From NCBI RefSeq assembly GCF_013410355.1, contig NZ_JACCFI010000001.1, forward strand, positions 2,604,001-2,668,000: 64,000 nucleotides of DNA. The letters are read 5' to 3'. Shown here piece after piece: positions 57,809-64,000 of the stretch. Source of the DNA: Agromyces hippuratus (GTDB taxonomy: Bacteria > Actinomycetota > Actinomycetes > Actinomycetales > Microbacteriaceae). The stretch's first letter is position 1, and each line of letters opens with the position of its first letter. The notes beneath the pieces were generated by a model, which had not been told where the DNA came from, made no database searches, and was given only the letters and a program-made list of their open reading frames with translations. The position numbers and the translations under genes are program-made.

Positions 57809-57881
57809 GGGGCCTTAGCTCAGTTGGTAGAGCGCCTGCTTTGCAAGCAGGATGTCAGGAGTTCGAATCTCCTAGGCTCCA
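57809..57881 (+). tRNA. tRNA-Ala (TGC)
   Basis: 73 nt with full cloverleaf: acceptor GGGGCCT/AGGCTCC, anticodon stem CCTGC/GCAGG with loop TTTGCAA (anticodon TGC), T-arm AGGAG-TTCGAAT-CTCCT. CCA is not encoded. The Ile-Ala pair after gyrA is typical for actinobacteria. Confidence 0.97.
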
Positions 57882-57991
57882 CAGTTCCCGAACGCCGGAA
57901 TCTCGCGCACGACCGCGGAGTTCCAGCGTTCTTCATCTCTCGAGCCCAACGGACAACCCCGGGGCTCGGGCGTATTGCTAATCTCGATCCG

Positions 57992-58370
57992 ATGCTGTCT
58001 GTTGGAGCGTGGCTCGTCATCGACGCTGTCCTCGACAATGCCATCTCGAGTGCGCTTCAGCCGGGCGGCGATGGCGAGGCCATCGCGCACGCGGAGTCCC
58101 TCCGCGAACCGGGGGTGGGCACTGAATGCGACGCACCCGCTCCGTGGGGAGGGTCCAGCCGGCTGGCCGCCACGGACTGCGACGTTCGCTCTCCGATTGG
58201 ACGACGCGGATCTCGCGTTCGTGCTGACCCAGGTCAGCGCTGCTATCGGTGCGACCGAACGGATCATCTCCTCGGACAAGATTCACCCGCATGTCCGAGC
58301 CGAGCAGGAGCGCAGCCTCGTTGACCTTGAGAGCGCGCGTGCAGAACTCATCCGTGCGCCCGGCCAGTAG
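57992..58370 (+). pseudogene. Frameshifted small gene (probable pseudogene)
   Basis: From ATG 57992 the frame gives a protein-like start (LSVGAWLVIDAVLDNAISSA) for about 40 residues, then turns to junk. A second frame becomes protein-like from about 58180 (FALRLDDADLAFVLTQVSAA, then a helical, charged end) and stops at 58370. Together they look like one gene of about 125 codons broken by a frameshift between 58100 and 58180. TAATCT ends 7 bases before the ATG, as in other leaderless genes here. The rest of 57882-58588 holds nothing else I can support. Confidence 0.4.
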
Positions 58371-58588
58371 CGCAGTGGCGCGCTGGAAATTGTCGGGACC
58401 GTGGCGCTCACCGGTCGCAACCAGTCGTTCCGCGAAGGCGACCCACACGAACATCGTCGATGTAGGTTGCCGTCGACCAATCGCCGAGCACGGTGAACGC
58501 GAACGGTCGGATCACGAAGTACTCCTCACGCTGCGGATTCACCAGGAGCCTACTGAGGTGACGTGCCCGCTGCGCTCATCGCCGCGTC

Positions 58589-58990
58589 TCACACCAGCCG
58601 CAACCAGCGTTCGATGAGCGCGACGATCTCGTCGCGATGCGCGTCGATCTCGGCCGGGTCGAGAGCGATCACTCCACGGTCGGCCGCCGCCCAGCGCACG
58701 AGGCCGGTGTCGTCGTCGAAGCTGAAGCCCTCGGAATCGACGATCTTCACGCCCCGGTGCATCACGATGCGCACCTTTCCGCGTGGATCGGTGCCGACCG
58801 TGACTCGGTCGACGCCGTCGAGCGCGTAGTTCGGGCCGTTCCACTTGATGTTCTCGACGGTGCCGGCGGGCGCGACGCCGCGGATGCCGTCTCGGAGTCG
58901 CGCGAGCGTGCCCGCGAGCTCTGGCGGCAGACCGTCGAGATACCGATCGACTTCGGGTGACGCAGCGATCAGCTTCGACGCCTCGGTCAT
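58589..58990 (-). CDS. DUF1801 domain protein
   Basis: A 133-residue protein of the YdhG/DUF1801 type, a small alpha/beta fold related to frataxin-like iron-binding proteins. SPEVDRYLDGLPPELAGTL and VENIKWNGPNYALDGV, then RGVKIVDSEGF, match the family (the K-W-x-x-P/PxY core). Function unknown. ATG 58990 has GGAG seven bases upstream. It diverges from the NUDIX gene. Confidence 0.85.
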   Translation of the reverse strand: MTEASKLIAASPEVDRYLDGLPPELAGTLARLRDGIRGVAPAGTVENIKWNGPNYALDGVDRVTVGTDPRGKVRIVMHRGVKIVDSEGFSFDDDTGLVRWAAADRGVIALDPAEIDAHRDEIVALIERWLRLV

Positions 58991-59068
58991 CGTGACGCTC
59001 CGTTCGCTCGGTGCCTCGACCATAGCGGCGCCGGGCGAGTTCGTCGATGCCCCCGCTACAGTGTGCTG

Positions 59069-59518
59069 ATGGACATCCGCATCGCTGCGTACGGGGTCAT
59101 CATCCGCGAGGGTCGGATTCTGCTCTCGCACTGGAACGAGCACGGCCGCTCCGGCTGGACATTGCCCGGCGGCGGCATCGAGGGCGCCGAGCACCCGGTG
59201 GTGGCGGCTCGGCGGGAGATCTTCGAGGAGACGGGCTACGAGGCATCCGTCGACCGTCTGCTCGGCATCGACACCATGGTGGTGCCGACGTCGAAGCGTC
59301 ACTCGGGGGCCGCACCGCTCTATGCGATGCGCGTCGTCTATCGGGCGAGCGTGGTCGGCGGTGAGCTCCGCAACGAGGTCGACGGCTCCAGCGACGAGGC
59401 GCGCTGGTTCGCGCTCGACGAGGTGCCGCGCCTGAAGCGCGTGAGCCTGCTCGACATCGCACTGCGGCTGAATGCGGCCGAGCCTGCCGATGGCGTGCCG
59501 CCGGCGGGTCGAGAGTAG
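59069..59518 (+). CDS. NUDIX hydrolase
   Basis: A 149-residue hydrolase of nucleoside diphosphates linked to another group. The Nudix box G-x5-E-x7-R-E-U-x-E-E-x-G is present: GGGIEGAEHPVVAARREIFEETGYE (in part, about 36-60). The substrate is unknown. TACAGT ends 6 bases before ATG 59069, so it is probably leaderless. Its 3' side faces the convergent small basic gene, with two hairpins between. Confidence 0.9.
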   Translation: MDIRIAAYGVIIREGRILLSHWNEHGRSGWTLPGGGIEGAEHPVVAARREIFEETGYEASVDRLLGIDTMVVPTSKRHSGAAPLYAMRVVYRASVVGGELRNEVDGSSDEARWFALDEVPRLKRVSLLDIALRLNAAEPADGVPPAGRE

Positions 59519-59557
59519 GAGCGGGCGCCGAACCGAGCTGAGCGCACAGGAGACGCG

Positions 59558-59620
59558 CCCGCGGCCGTGTCGCCGACGTTCCGACCGTCGAGGCCGAACC
59601 GTTCGCGACACGGCCGCGGG
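59558..59620. terminator. Long inverted repeat between convergent genes (first of two)
   Basis: Perfect 16-base arms CCCGCGGCCGTGTCGC and its complement, with a 31-base loop. It lies 40 bases after the NUDIX stop. Confidence 0.6.
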
Positions 59621-59630
59621 TGGCCGAGCT

Positions 59631-59676
59631 CCCCGCGGGTCGGCATCGTCGCGTCTGTCGCGATGCCGACCTGCGG
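59631..59676. terminator. Long inverted repeat between convergent genes (second of two)
   Basis: Arms CCCCGC-G-GGTCGGCATCG and CGATGCCGACC-T-GCGGGG: 17 pairs with one mismatch around a 12-base loop. It lies 42 bases past the stop of the small basic gene on the other strand. Confidence 0.6.
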
Positions 59677-59718
59677 GGGCCTGGCTGGTGTCGTGGTGTC
59701 GATGTTGCGCATGGTCGC

Positions 59719-59970
59719 TCAGATCAGCGGCTGTGCGATCAGGGTGATGCGCCGGAACTCGTCGGCCTGCAGGCGGGCTGCGGCGTGTTCGTTCCTGCGG
59801 CGCTCGGCGGTAGCCGAGTGCGTGCGCTGCTCGTCGCGACGACGGCTCCAGGAGAGGAGCGCGTGGGCGGCGCGACGTGCGACGCGATCGCTGAGCTGTC
59901 GCGCGTCGGCGCGGAGCGTGACGGTCTGCACCTGTGCGGTGCGGCCGGCGGAGATGGTGCTGGTATTCAC
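59719..59970 (-). CDS. Small basic protein of unknown function
   Basis: An 83-residue, Arg-rich protein with helical character (ADARQLSDRVARRAAHALLSW, then a charged second helix with REEQ-like patterns). The GTG at 59970 has an excellent GAAGGAA ribosome-binding site five bases upstream, which is why I accept it in spite of its composition. No family recognised; small Arg-rich proteins of this kind are frequent in Microbacteriaceae. It may be in one transcript with the 24-codon ORF 350 bases upstream. Confidence 0.55.
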   Translation of the reverse strand: MNTSTISAGRTAQVQTVTLRADARQLSDRVARRAAHALLSWSRRRDEQRTHSATAERRRNEHAAARLQADEFRRITLIAQPLI

Positions 59971-60326
59971 GGTGATTCCTTCGGTGTGTGTTGTGTGTTG
60001 TGGTGGTGCGGGTGGAGCAGCGGCGGATCCGGTCGAGATCGTTCAATCACGGGATCGGGCCGACGTGGTTGCGGAGGTCGGTGGACGGATGCCGCGACGG
60101 CGGGTTCCACGGAGCTCTCCGGGCGTTCGGGCGCGCCGTGGCGCTCGATGGCGAAGGCCGGGGCGCGTCTCCGGGCCGGGGGGCGTGAGCCGAGGCATCC
60201 GCTCGCTCGGTGGAGAGCGGCCCGCGACGAGGTCGTGGACGGGATGCGCGGCGGGAGCCGCTGGGTCACGCCCGAGGGGCGGAGTGGACGATCAGGCGCG
60301 AATGCGCGAGACGTCGGCGTGAACTA

Positions 60327-60401
60327 CTAGCAGGCCCGAGGCGCGAGGAGGACTCCCGTGTGGGCCGCAGTAAATGCTGGCGTGAAGATGTGCTTCATCA
60401 T
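60327..60401 (-). CDS. 24-codon ORF with its own promoter and ribosome-binding site
   Basis: A peptide beginning MMKHIFTPAF and ending in APRAC. GAGGAG stands nine bases before the ATG (60401; a second ATG at 60398), and a promoter TTGCGG-18-TAGTCT lies 46 bases further upstream. The leader is AT-rich compared with the region. It may be a leader peptide for the small basic gene downstream or a short secreted or regulatory peptide. The rest of 59971-60326 has no gene I can support. Confidence 0.5.
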   Translation of the reverse strand: MMKHIFTPAFTAAHTGVLLAPRAC

Positions 60402-60446
60402 GGGTATCAACTCCTCTCTGTTCTGCAAGTTCAACAACGATTTTCG

Positions 60447-60476
60447 AGACTAGCGGGATACTCACGCCAACCGCAA
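60447..60476 (-). promoter_or_regulatory. Promoter of the 24-codon ORF
   Basis: On the minus strand TTGCGG (60471-60476) and TAGTCT (60447-60452), spacer 18. Predicted transcription start near 60440. Confidence 0.5.
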
Positions 60477-60541
60477 GGTGTTTTCACAGATTCGTCGAGA
60501 ATCAGGGTCTGCACTGACCGAGAGCACTCGCGGAGACGACG

Positions 60542-60570
60542 ATGGCCCCGCCTGGATCAGGCGGGGCCAT
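60542..60570 (-). terminator. Terminator hairpin after the single-helix membrane gene
   Basis: Perfect 13-bp stem ATGGCCCCGCCTG around the loop GAT, 15 bases past the stop at 60586. Confidence 0.8.
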
Positions 60571-60585
60571 CGGAATTCGTGCGGG

Positions 60586-61104
60586 TCAGACTGCGGTGCT
60601 CGGGCCCGTGGTGGGCTCGTCGTCGGCGACCCAGAGCTCGTCGTCGGCCCGGAAGGTCTGCCAGACGGCGTACGCCACACCTGCTGCGGCGACGATGCCG
60701 GCGCCGATCGCGAGGTAGGTGCCGAAGCCGGGGCCGCTCTTCTCCTTGACGACGACGGCGGCACGTGGCGAGACGCGCTCGAGGGCGCGGCGCACACGGG
60801 CGTCGTTGGCGATGTCGCCGATCGAGAGCACGGAGCCGAGCGCGTTGCCGACCGTTCGCTCCATCGTGTCGCCGGCGGCGCGCGCGACGGTACCGGCCCG
60901 CTGCACGTTGGGGCGGACATAACTGTCGTACCCGGTGCGGACCCGCGGCACGACCTCTTCGCGCGTGAGGTGACCGAGTTGCCGGCTGGCCTCGCGCGCG
61001 ACGGCATTGGCGTGCTCGAGCACGTGCTGCTGGTTCTCCCAGAGTTCCCCAGCGTTGCTCTGCAGTCGCTTGAGTTCCTTGCGGCGCTTGCGTGACAGGC
61101 TCAT
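60586..61104 (-). CDS. Single-helix membrane protein of unknown function
   Basis: A 172-residue protein. A basic, helical N-terminus (SRKRRKELKRLQSNAGELWE), a long amphipathic helix region (25-105) and one membrane helix near the C-terminus (about 133-152, LAIGAGIVAAAGVAYAVW), then an acidic tail. The plan resembles YtxH-type stress proteins, but that is likeness only. ATG 61104 has GGAGG five bases upstream. It diverges from the cyclophilin gene. Confidence 0.7.
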   Translation of the reverse strand: MSLSRKRRKELKRLQSNAGELWENQQHVLEHANAVAREASRQLGHLTREEVVPRVRTGYDSYVRPNVQRAGTVARAAGDTMERTVGNALGSVLSIGDIANDARVRRALERVSPRAAVVVKEKSGPGFGTYLAIGAGIVAAAGVAYAVWQTFRADDELWVADDEPTTGPSTAV

Positions 61105-61223
61105 CTCGACCTCCATCGATGTGCAGCGAACCACTCCATCTTGCCACCGAAACGGCTGGAAGCGAGGTGGGAGTCCGAATACGGCATGCCGCTTGACGAA
61201 TCCACCCGTGACAGAATATGAGG

Positions 61224-61763
61224 ATGCCGATTCCTACCGCAGTCGCGACGCTCAACACCAACCACGGACCGATCAAGGTCGACCTCTACGGCGACCACGC
61301 CCCGAAGACGGTCAAGAACTTCGTCGGCCTCGCCACGGGCGAGATCGAGTGGACCCACCCCGCAACCGGTGAGAAGTCCACCGCGCCCCTCTACGACGGC
61401 GTCATCTTCCACCGCATCATCCCCGGCTTCATGATCCAGGGCGGCGACCCGCTCGGACAGGGCGTCGGCGGCCCCGGCTACCAGTTCGACGACGAGATCA
61501 ACTCCGAGCTCGACTTCACCGAGCCCTACGTGCTCGCGATGGCCAACGCCGGCATCCAGATGGGCCGTGGAACCAACGGCTCGCAGTTCTTCATCACCGT
61601 CGGCCCCACCACGTGGCTGCAGGGCAAGCACTCCATCTTCGGCAAGGTGACCGACCCCGCGAGCCAGGCCGTCGTCGACAAGCTCGCCGCCGTGGCGACC
61701 GATGGTCGCGACAAGCCGCTCGAGGACATCGTCATCGAGAGCGTCACCGTCGAGCAGGTCTGA
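61224..61763 (+). CDS. Peptidyl-prolyl cis-trans isomerase, cyclophilin type
   Basis: A 179-residue cytoplasmic cyclophilin. Catalytic Arg in GVIFHRIIPGFMIQGGDP and QFFIT (GSQFFITVGPT) plus the Trp in TTWLQGKHSIFGKV, which binds cyclosporin in the family, are all present. It speeds folding at prolines. No signal peptide. ATG 61224 has CAGAAT six bases before it (leaderless type); ATG 61218 is an in-frame alternative. The rhomboid gene follows after 7 bases. Confidence 0.93.
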   Translation: MPIPTAVATLNTNHGPIKVDLYGDHAPKTVKNFVGLATGEIEWTHPATGEKSTAPLYDGVIFHRIIPGFMIQGGDPLGQGVGGPGYQFDDEINSELDFTEPYVLAMANAGIQMGRGTNGSQFFITVGPTTWLQGKHSIFGKVTDPASQAVVDKLAAVATDGRDKPLEDIVIESVTVEQV

Positions 61764-61770
61764 CCGACAG

Positions 61771-62622
61771 GTGAGCGACTCGGGGCCAGATCGGGCGAAC
61801 TTCTGCTACCGCCATCCTGATCGGCAGAGCTACATCCTCTGCCAGCGGTGCGGACGCACGATCTGCCCCGAGTGCCAGACCCAGGCCCCCGTCGGGGTCA
61901 TCTGCCCGGAGTGCATGCGCGAGCAGCGCGCCAGCGCCCCGCGCACCAAGCCGGCCGTGCTGACGCGCATGCGATCGGCCGCCGGCCGTGGTGCACCCGT
62001 GGTCACGTATACCCTCATCGGAATCTCCGTGGCGGTGTACCTGCTGCAGATGATCCCCGGCCTCGGCGTCACGGGGGCGATCCGCTACGCGGGTCTCTAT
62101 TCGCACCCGGGCTATCTCGAGCCCTGGCGCATGATGACGTCGGTGTTCGCGCACGGCAGCATCCTGCACCTGCTGCTCAACATGTACACCCTGTGGATCT
62201 TCGGGCAGCTGCTCGAAGGCCTGCTCGGCAGGTGGCGCTACCTCACGCTCTACCTGCTGGCCGGCCTCGCCGGCTCGGTGGGCGTGCTCTGGCTCGCACC
62301 GCCGAACATGCCCGTCGTCGGGGCATCCGGTGCCATCTTCGGACTCATGGGTGCGTTCCTCGTCATCCAACGCCGCCTCGGCGGGCAGTCGACGCAGCTG
62401 TTCGTGCTGCTCGGCATCAACCTCGTCATCGGGTTCATCCCCGGCATGAACGTGGCCTGGCAGGCGCACCTCGGCGGACTCGCCGCCGGCGCCCTCATCG
62501 GCTTCATCCTGGTCGAGACGCGCAAGCGGTCGCAGCAGCGCCTGCAGGTCTGGCTCCTGGTCGCCGTGGGCGCGGTGCTCGTGCTGCTGAGCCTGCGCTA
62601 CTTCCTCTTCCCGATCGCCTGA
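61771..62622 (+). CDS. Rhomboid-family intramembrane serine protease
   Basis: A 283-residue protein. An N-terminal B-box-like zinc finger holds Cys at 24, 27, 32, 35, 45 and 48, then six membrane helices follow. The catalytic dyad is S186 in GASGAIFG and H233 in AHLGG, with the HGSILHLLLNMYTLW oxyanion-region motif at about 128-142. It cleaves membrane proteins inside the bilayer; the substrate is unknown. GTG 61771. Rhomboid and cyclophilin side by side near the origin is a conserved actinobacterial pair. Confidence 0.92.
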   Translation: MSDSGPDRANFCYRHPDRQSYILCQRCGRTICPECQTQAPVGVICPECMREQRASAPRTKPAVLTRMRSAAGRGAPVVTYTLIGISVAVYLLQMIPGLGVTGAIRYAGLYSHPGYLEPWRMMTSVFAHGSILHLLLNMYTLWIFGQLLEGLLGRWRYLTLYLLAGLAGSVGVLWLAPPNMPVVGASGAIFGLMGAFLVIQRRLGGQSTQLFVLLGINLVIGFIPGMNVAWQAHLGGLAAGALIGFILVETRKRSQQRLQVWLLVAVGAVLVLLSLRYFLFPIA

Positions 62623-62831
62623 CGCCGTTCGAGGTTATCCACAGCTCTCTCCACAGTTGGCGAGAGTTACACCGGTGTAATTGTCGTCATTCCGGGGGAC
62701 ACGGGGCATTCCGGTTCTCCACACCCTGTGGAGAACTGTGCATCGATGCAGCACGTGCAGCCACCGGTGGCACGAACAGCAGAGGGGCGGATGCCGCAGC
62801 ATCCGCCCCTCTTGCGTGGTCGTCGCGCCGG
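62623..62831. promoter_or_regulatory. Gap with DnaA boxes and two palindromes
   Basis: It holds a perfect DnaA box TTATCCACA (62635-62643), a near box TCTCCACAG, the inverted pair TTCTCCACA-CCC-TGTGGAGAA (62715-62735) made of two one-mismatch boxes, and the perfect 14-base palindrome TTACACCGGTGTAA (62667-62680), which looks like an operator. Near 62787-62812 GGATGC-GCAGCATCCGC can form a hairpin at the crgA 3' side. Confidence 0.7.
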
Positions 62832-63071
62832 CTAGCGCCAGCGGGTGGTCATGAGGAAGCCGATGAAGGCGATGCCGAAGCCGATCAGGATGTTCCACGA
62901 TTCGAGGCTGGCGATCGGGTACGCACCCTGGCTCACGTAGAACACGATGATCCAGGCCAGCCCGACGAGCATGAAGCCGAACATGACGGGCTTGAACCAC
63001 ACCGGGTTCGGAGCCTCTTCGCCGCTCGCCTGTTCTGCGCGCGCGGGCTTCGATGATTTCGTACGTGCCAT
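62832..63071 (-). CDS. crgA: Cell division protein CrgA
   Basis: A 79-residue CrgA with a charged N-terminus (1-27), two membrane helices (about 33-52 and 58-76) and the family end FLMTTRWR. It binds FtsZ, FtsQ, FtsI and PBPs in mycobacteria and restrains septation in Streptomyces. TAGAAT ends 7 bases before ATG 63071 (minus strand 63079-63084), so the message is probably leaderless; it diverges from the sortase gene, which has the same arrangement. Confidence 0.95.
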   Translation of the reverse strand: MARTKSSKPARAEQASGEEAPNPVWFKPVMFGFMLVGLAWIIVFYVSQGAYPIASLESWNILIGFGIAFIGFLMTTRWR

Positions 63072-63143
63072 GCGGGTGATTCTAGCCGAGTGAAGGCCTG
63101 CGAACACATTCGGTTCCCTGCTCCGCGGGCTAGAATCGCCCTC

Positions 63144-63935
63144 ATGTCCGAGTCCCAGGCCGATACGCGGCATGCACGCCGCTCGGCGGAGGGCCGGCGC
63201 CCCCGTGTGAGCGTCGTCGGCGTGCTGGGCGAGCTGCTGCTCACCGCCGGGGCGTTGATCCTCCTGTTCCTCGGGTGGCAGCTCTGGTGGAACGACGCGA
63301 TCATGGCCGGCCAGCAGTCGTCAGCGGCCTCTGAGCAGAGCAGCAAGTGGCTCGAGCAGGCCCGCGCGAGCCAGGGTGCCACGCCGCCGCCCGCGCCGGC
63401 CGACTACGGCGATCCGGTCGTCGACACGACCGAGTACGCCAACGGCGACGCGTTCGCGGTCATGTACGTGCCCCGCTTCGGCGAGGATTCGCAGCGCACC
63501 ATCGCCGAGGGCTACGGACTCGACGTGCTCAACAGCTTCGACCTCGGCGTCGGGCACTACCCGCAGACGCAGAGGCCGGGCGAAGTCGGCAACTTCGCGA
63601 TCGCCTCGCACCGCAGCGCATACGGCGGCGGCATGCACGAGATCGAGCAGCTCCAGCTGGGCGATGCGATCTACATCCAGACGAAGGACGGCTGGTACAC
63701 CTACCGGTTCCGCGACTTCGAGTACGTGACGCCCGAGACGGTCGACGTGCTGGCCCCGGTGCCGCATCACCCCGATCTCGCACCGACCGACCGCATCGTC
63801 ACGCTCACGAGCTGCAATCCGTTGTACTCGACCGCCGAGCGCATCATCGCCTACGGCGTGCTCGAGTCGTGGCAGCCGAGTACGGCCGGGGCCCCGGCCG
63901 AAATCGCGCCGATCGTCGCGAAGTGGGAGAGCTGA
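63144..63935 (+). CDS. Class E sortase
   Basis: A 263-residue sortase with an N-terminal membrane anchor (about 24-47), a linker, and the catalytic domain (about 100-245). Catalytic H156 (IASHRS), C224 (TLTSCNP) and R233 are present. Class E enzymes of actinobacteria link proteins with LAXTG-like signals to the cell wall or pilus; no substrate is encoded here. TAGAAT (63131-63136) ends 7 bases before ATG 63144. Downstream an unknown membrane gene begins. Confidence 0.94.
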   Translation: MSESQADTRHARRSAEGRRPRVSVVGVLGELLLTAGALILLFLGWQLWWNDAIMAGQQSSAASEQSSKWLEQARASQGATPPPAPADYGDPVVDTTEYANGDAFAVMYVPRFGEDSQRTIAEGYGLDVLNSFDLGVGHYPQTQRPGEVGNFAIASHRSAYGGGMHEIEQLQLGDAIYIQTKDGWYTYRFRDFEYVTPETVDVLAPVPHHPDLAPTDRIVTLTSCNPLYSTAERIIAYGVLESWQPSTAGAPAEIAPIVAKWES

Positions 63936-63938
63936 GAC

Positions 63939-64000
63939 ATGTACGGTGCACTCTGGAGGGTGCTGCCCGGCCCCGTGTGGTTGCGCATCATCCTGATGCT
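63939..64000 (+). CDS. Start of a membrane-associated gene (runs off right edge)
   Basis: Starts at ATG 63939, three bases after the sortase stop; about 20 codons are visible: a short amphipathic start and a hydrophobic WLRIILM stretch, the start of a membrane helix. In related genomes a small DUF-type membrane gene comes between the sortase and pabA/trpG genes, which is only a guess here. Confidence 0.55.
   Translation, partial: MYGALWRVLPGPVWLRIILM

Noticed and set aside
58017..58454. Minus-strand frame beginning MFVWVAFAERLVATGE
   Set aside because: The first 70 residues look passable, but the rest is Arg-rich and there is no start signal; the plus-strand two-frame reading fits better.
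59967..60269. 100-codon frame that ends on the start of the small basic gene
   Set aside because: The end overlap looks like coupling, but the product is Pro/Arg/His low-complexity and lacks a ribosome-binding site.

Overview
The window is a high-GC actinobacterial chromosome segment spanning the replication origin. Gene content, the order rpmH-rnpA-yidD-yidC-jag-rsmG-parA-parB on one side and dnaA-dnaN-recF-dciA-gyrB-gyrA on the other, frequent GTG/TTG starts, the ubiquitous 'gcatccg' word and a 'gtttcgacaggctca' repeat all point to the family Microbacteriaceae (Agromyces-like; the genus is an inference). No insertion sequence, phage, CRISPR array or rRNA operon was seen.

Layout. 1-5.2 kb: a partial large protein with a small helical (WXG100-like) partner, a phosphotransferase, a low-molecular-weight tyrosine phosphatase, purB, and small membrane proteins. 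5.3-14 kb: WYL regulator, VOC protein, the pntAB transhydrogenase, an IclR regulator convergent with an aromatic-ring FAD monooxygenase, and a DedA protein. 14-18.2 kb: a methyltransferase, a membrane-anchored double DJ-1/PfpI protein and a four-helix membrane protein, next to a DesK/NarL-type two-component pair. 18.3-23 kb: a run of small membrane/lipoprotein genes of unknown role, one with a C-terminal frameshift. 23.2-27 kb: dnaB and the rpsF-ssb-rpsR-rplI operon. 27-37.5 kb: cca, a DUF6049 protein with murJ, trxB-trxA, an aminotransferase and a D-Ala-D-Ala ligase-like gene.

37.6-44.6 kb is the chromosome-partition locus: parB, a parA with a very long N-terminal extension, and a roughly 3.6 kb gene-free stretch between parA and rsmG that carries seven of nine perfect parS cores plus three tandem-repeat blocks. 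The other two parS sites lie inside parA and in the exact 16-bp gap between jag and rsmG. 44.6-47.1 kb: jag, yidC, yidD, rnpA, rpmH. 47.5-57.6 kb: dnaA, the oriC gap, dnaN, recF, dciA, gyrB, gyrA and a DUF3566 gene, followed by tRNA-Ile and tRNA-Ala. 58-64 kb: a frameshifted gene, DUF1801, NUDIX, a 24-codon ORF with its own promoter, cyclophilin, rhomboid protease, crgA, a class E sortase and the start of one more gene.

How it works together: DnaA opens oriC; DnaB (23.2 kb) is delivered with help of DciA; DnaN, gyrase and RecF support the fork; ParA/ParB act on the parS cluster to move origins; MurJ, YidC, CrgA, sortase and Ddl serve the envelope and division. Besides oriC, two more DnaA-box clusters are seen, upstream of dnaB and beside crgA. 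Several genes show a TANNNT box 6-7 bases before the start codon, the mark of leaderless transcription.
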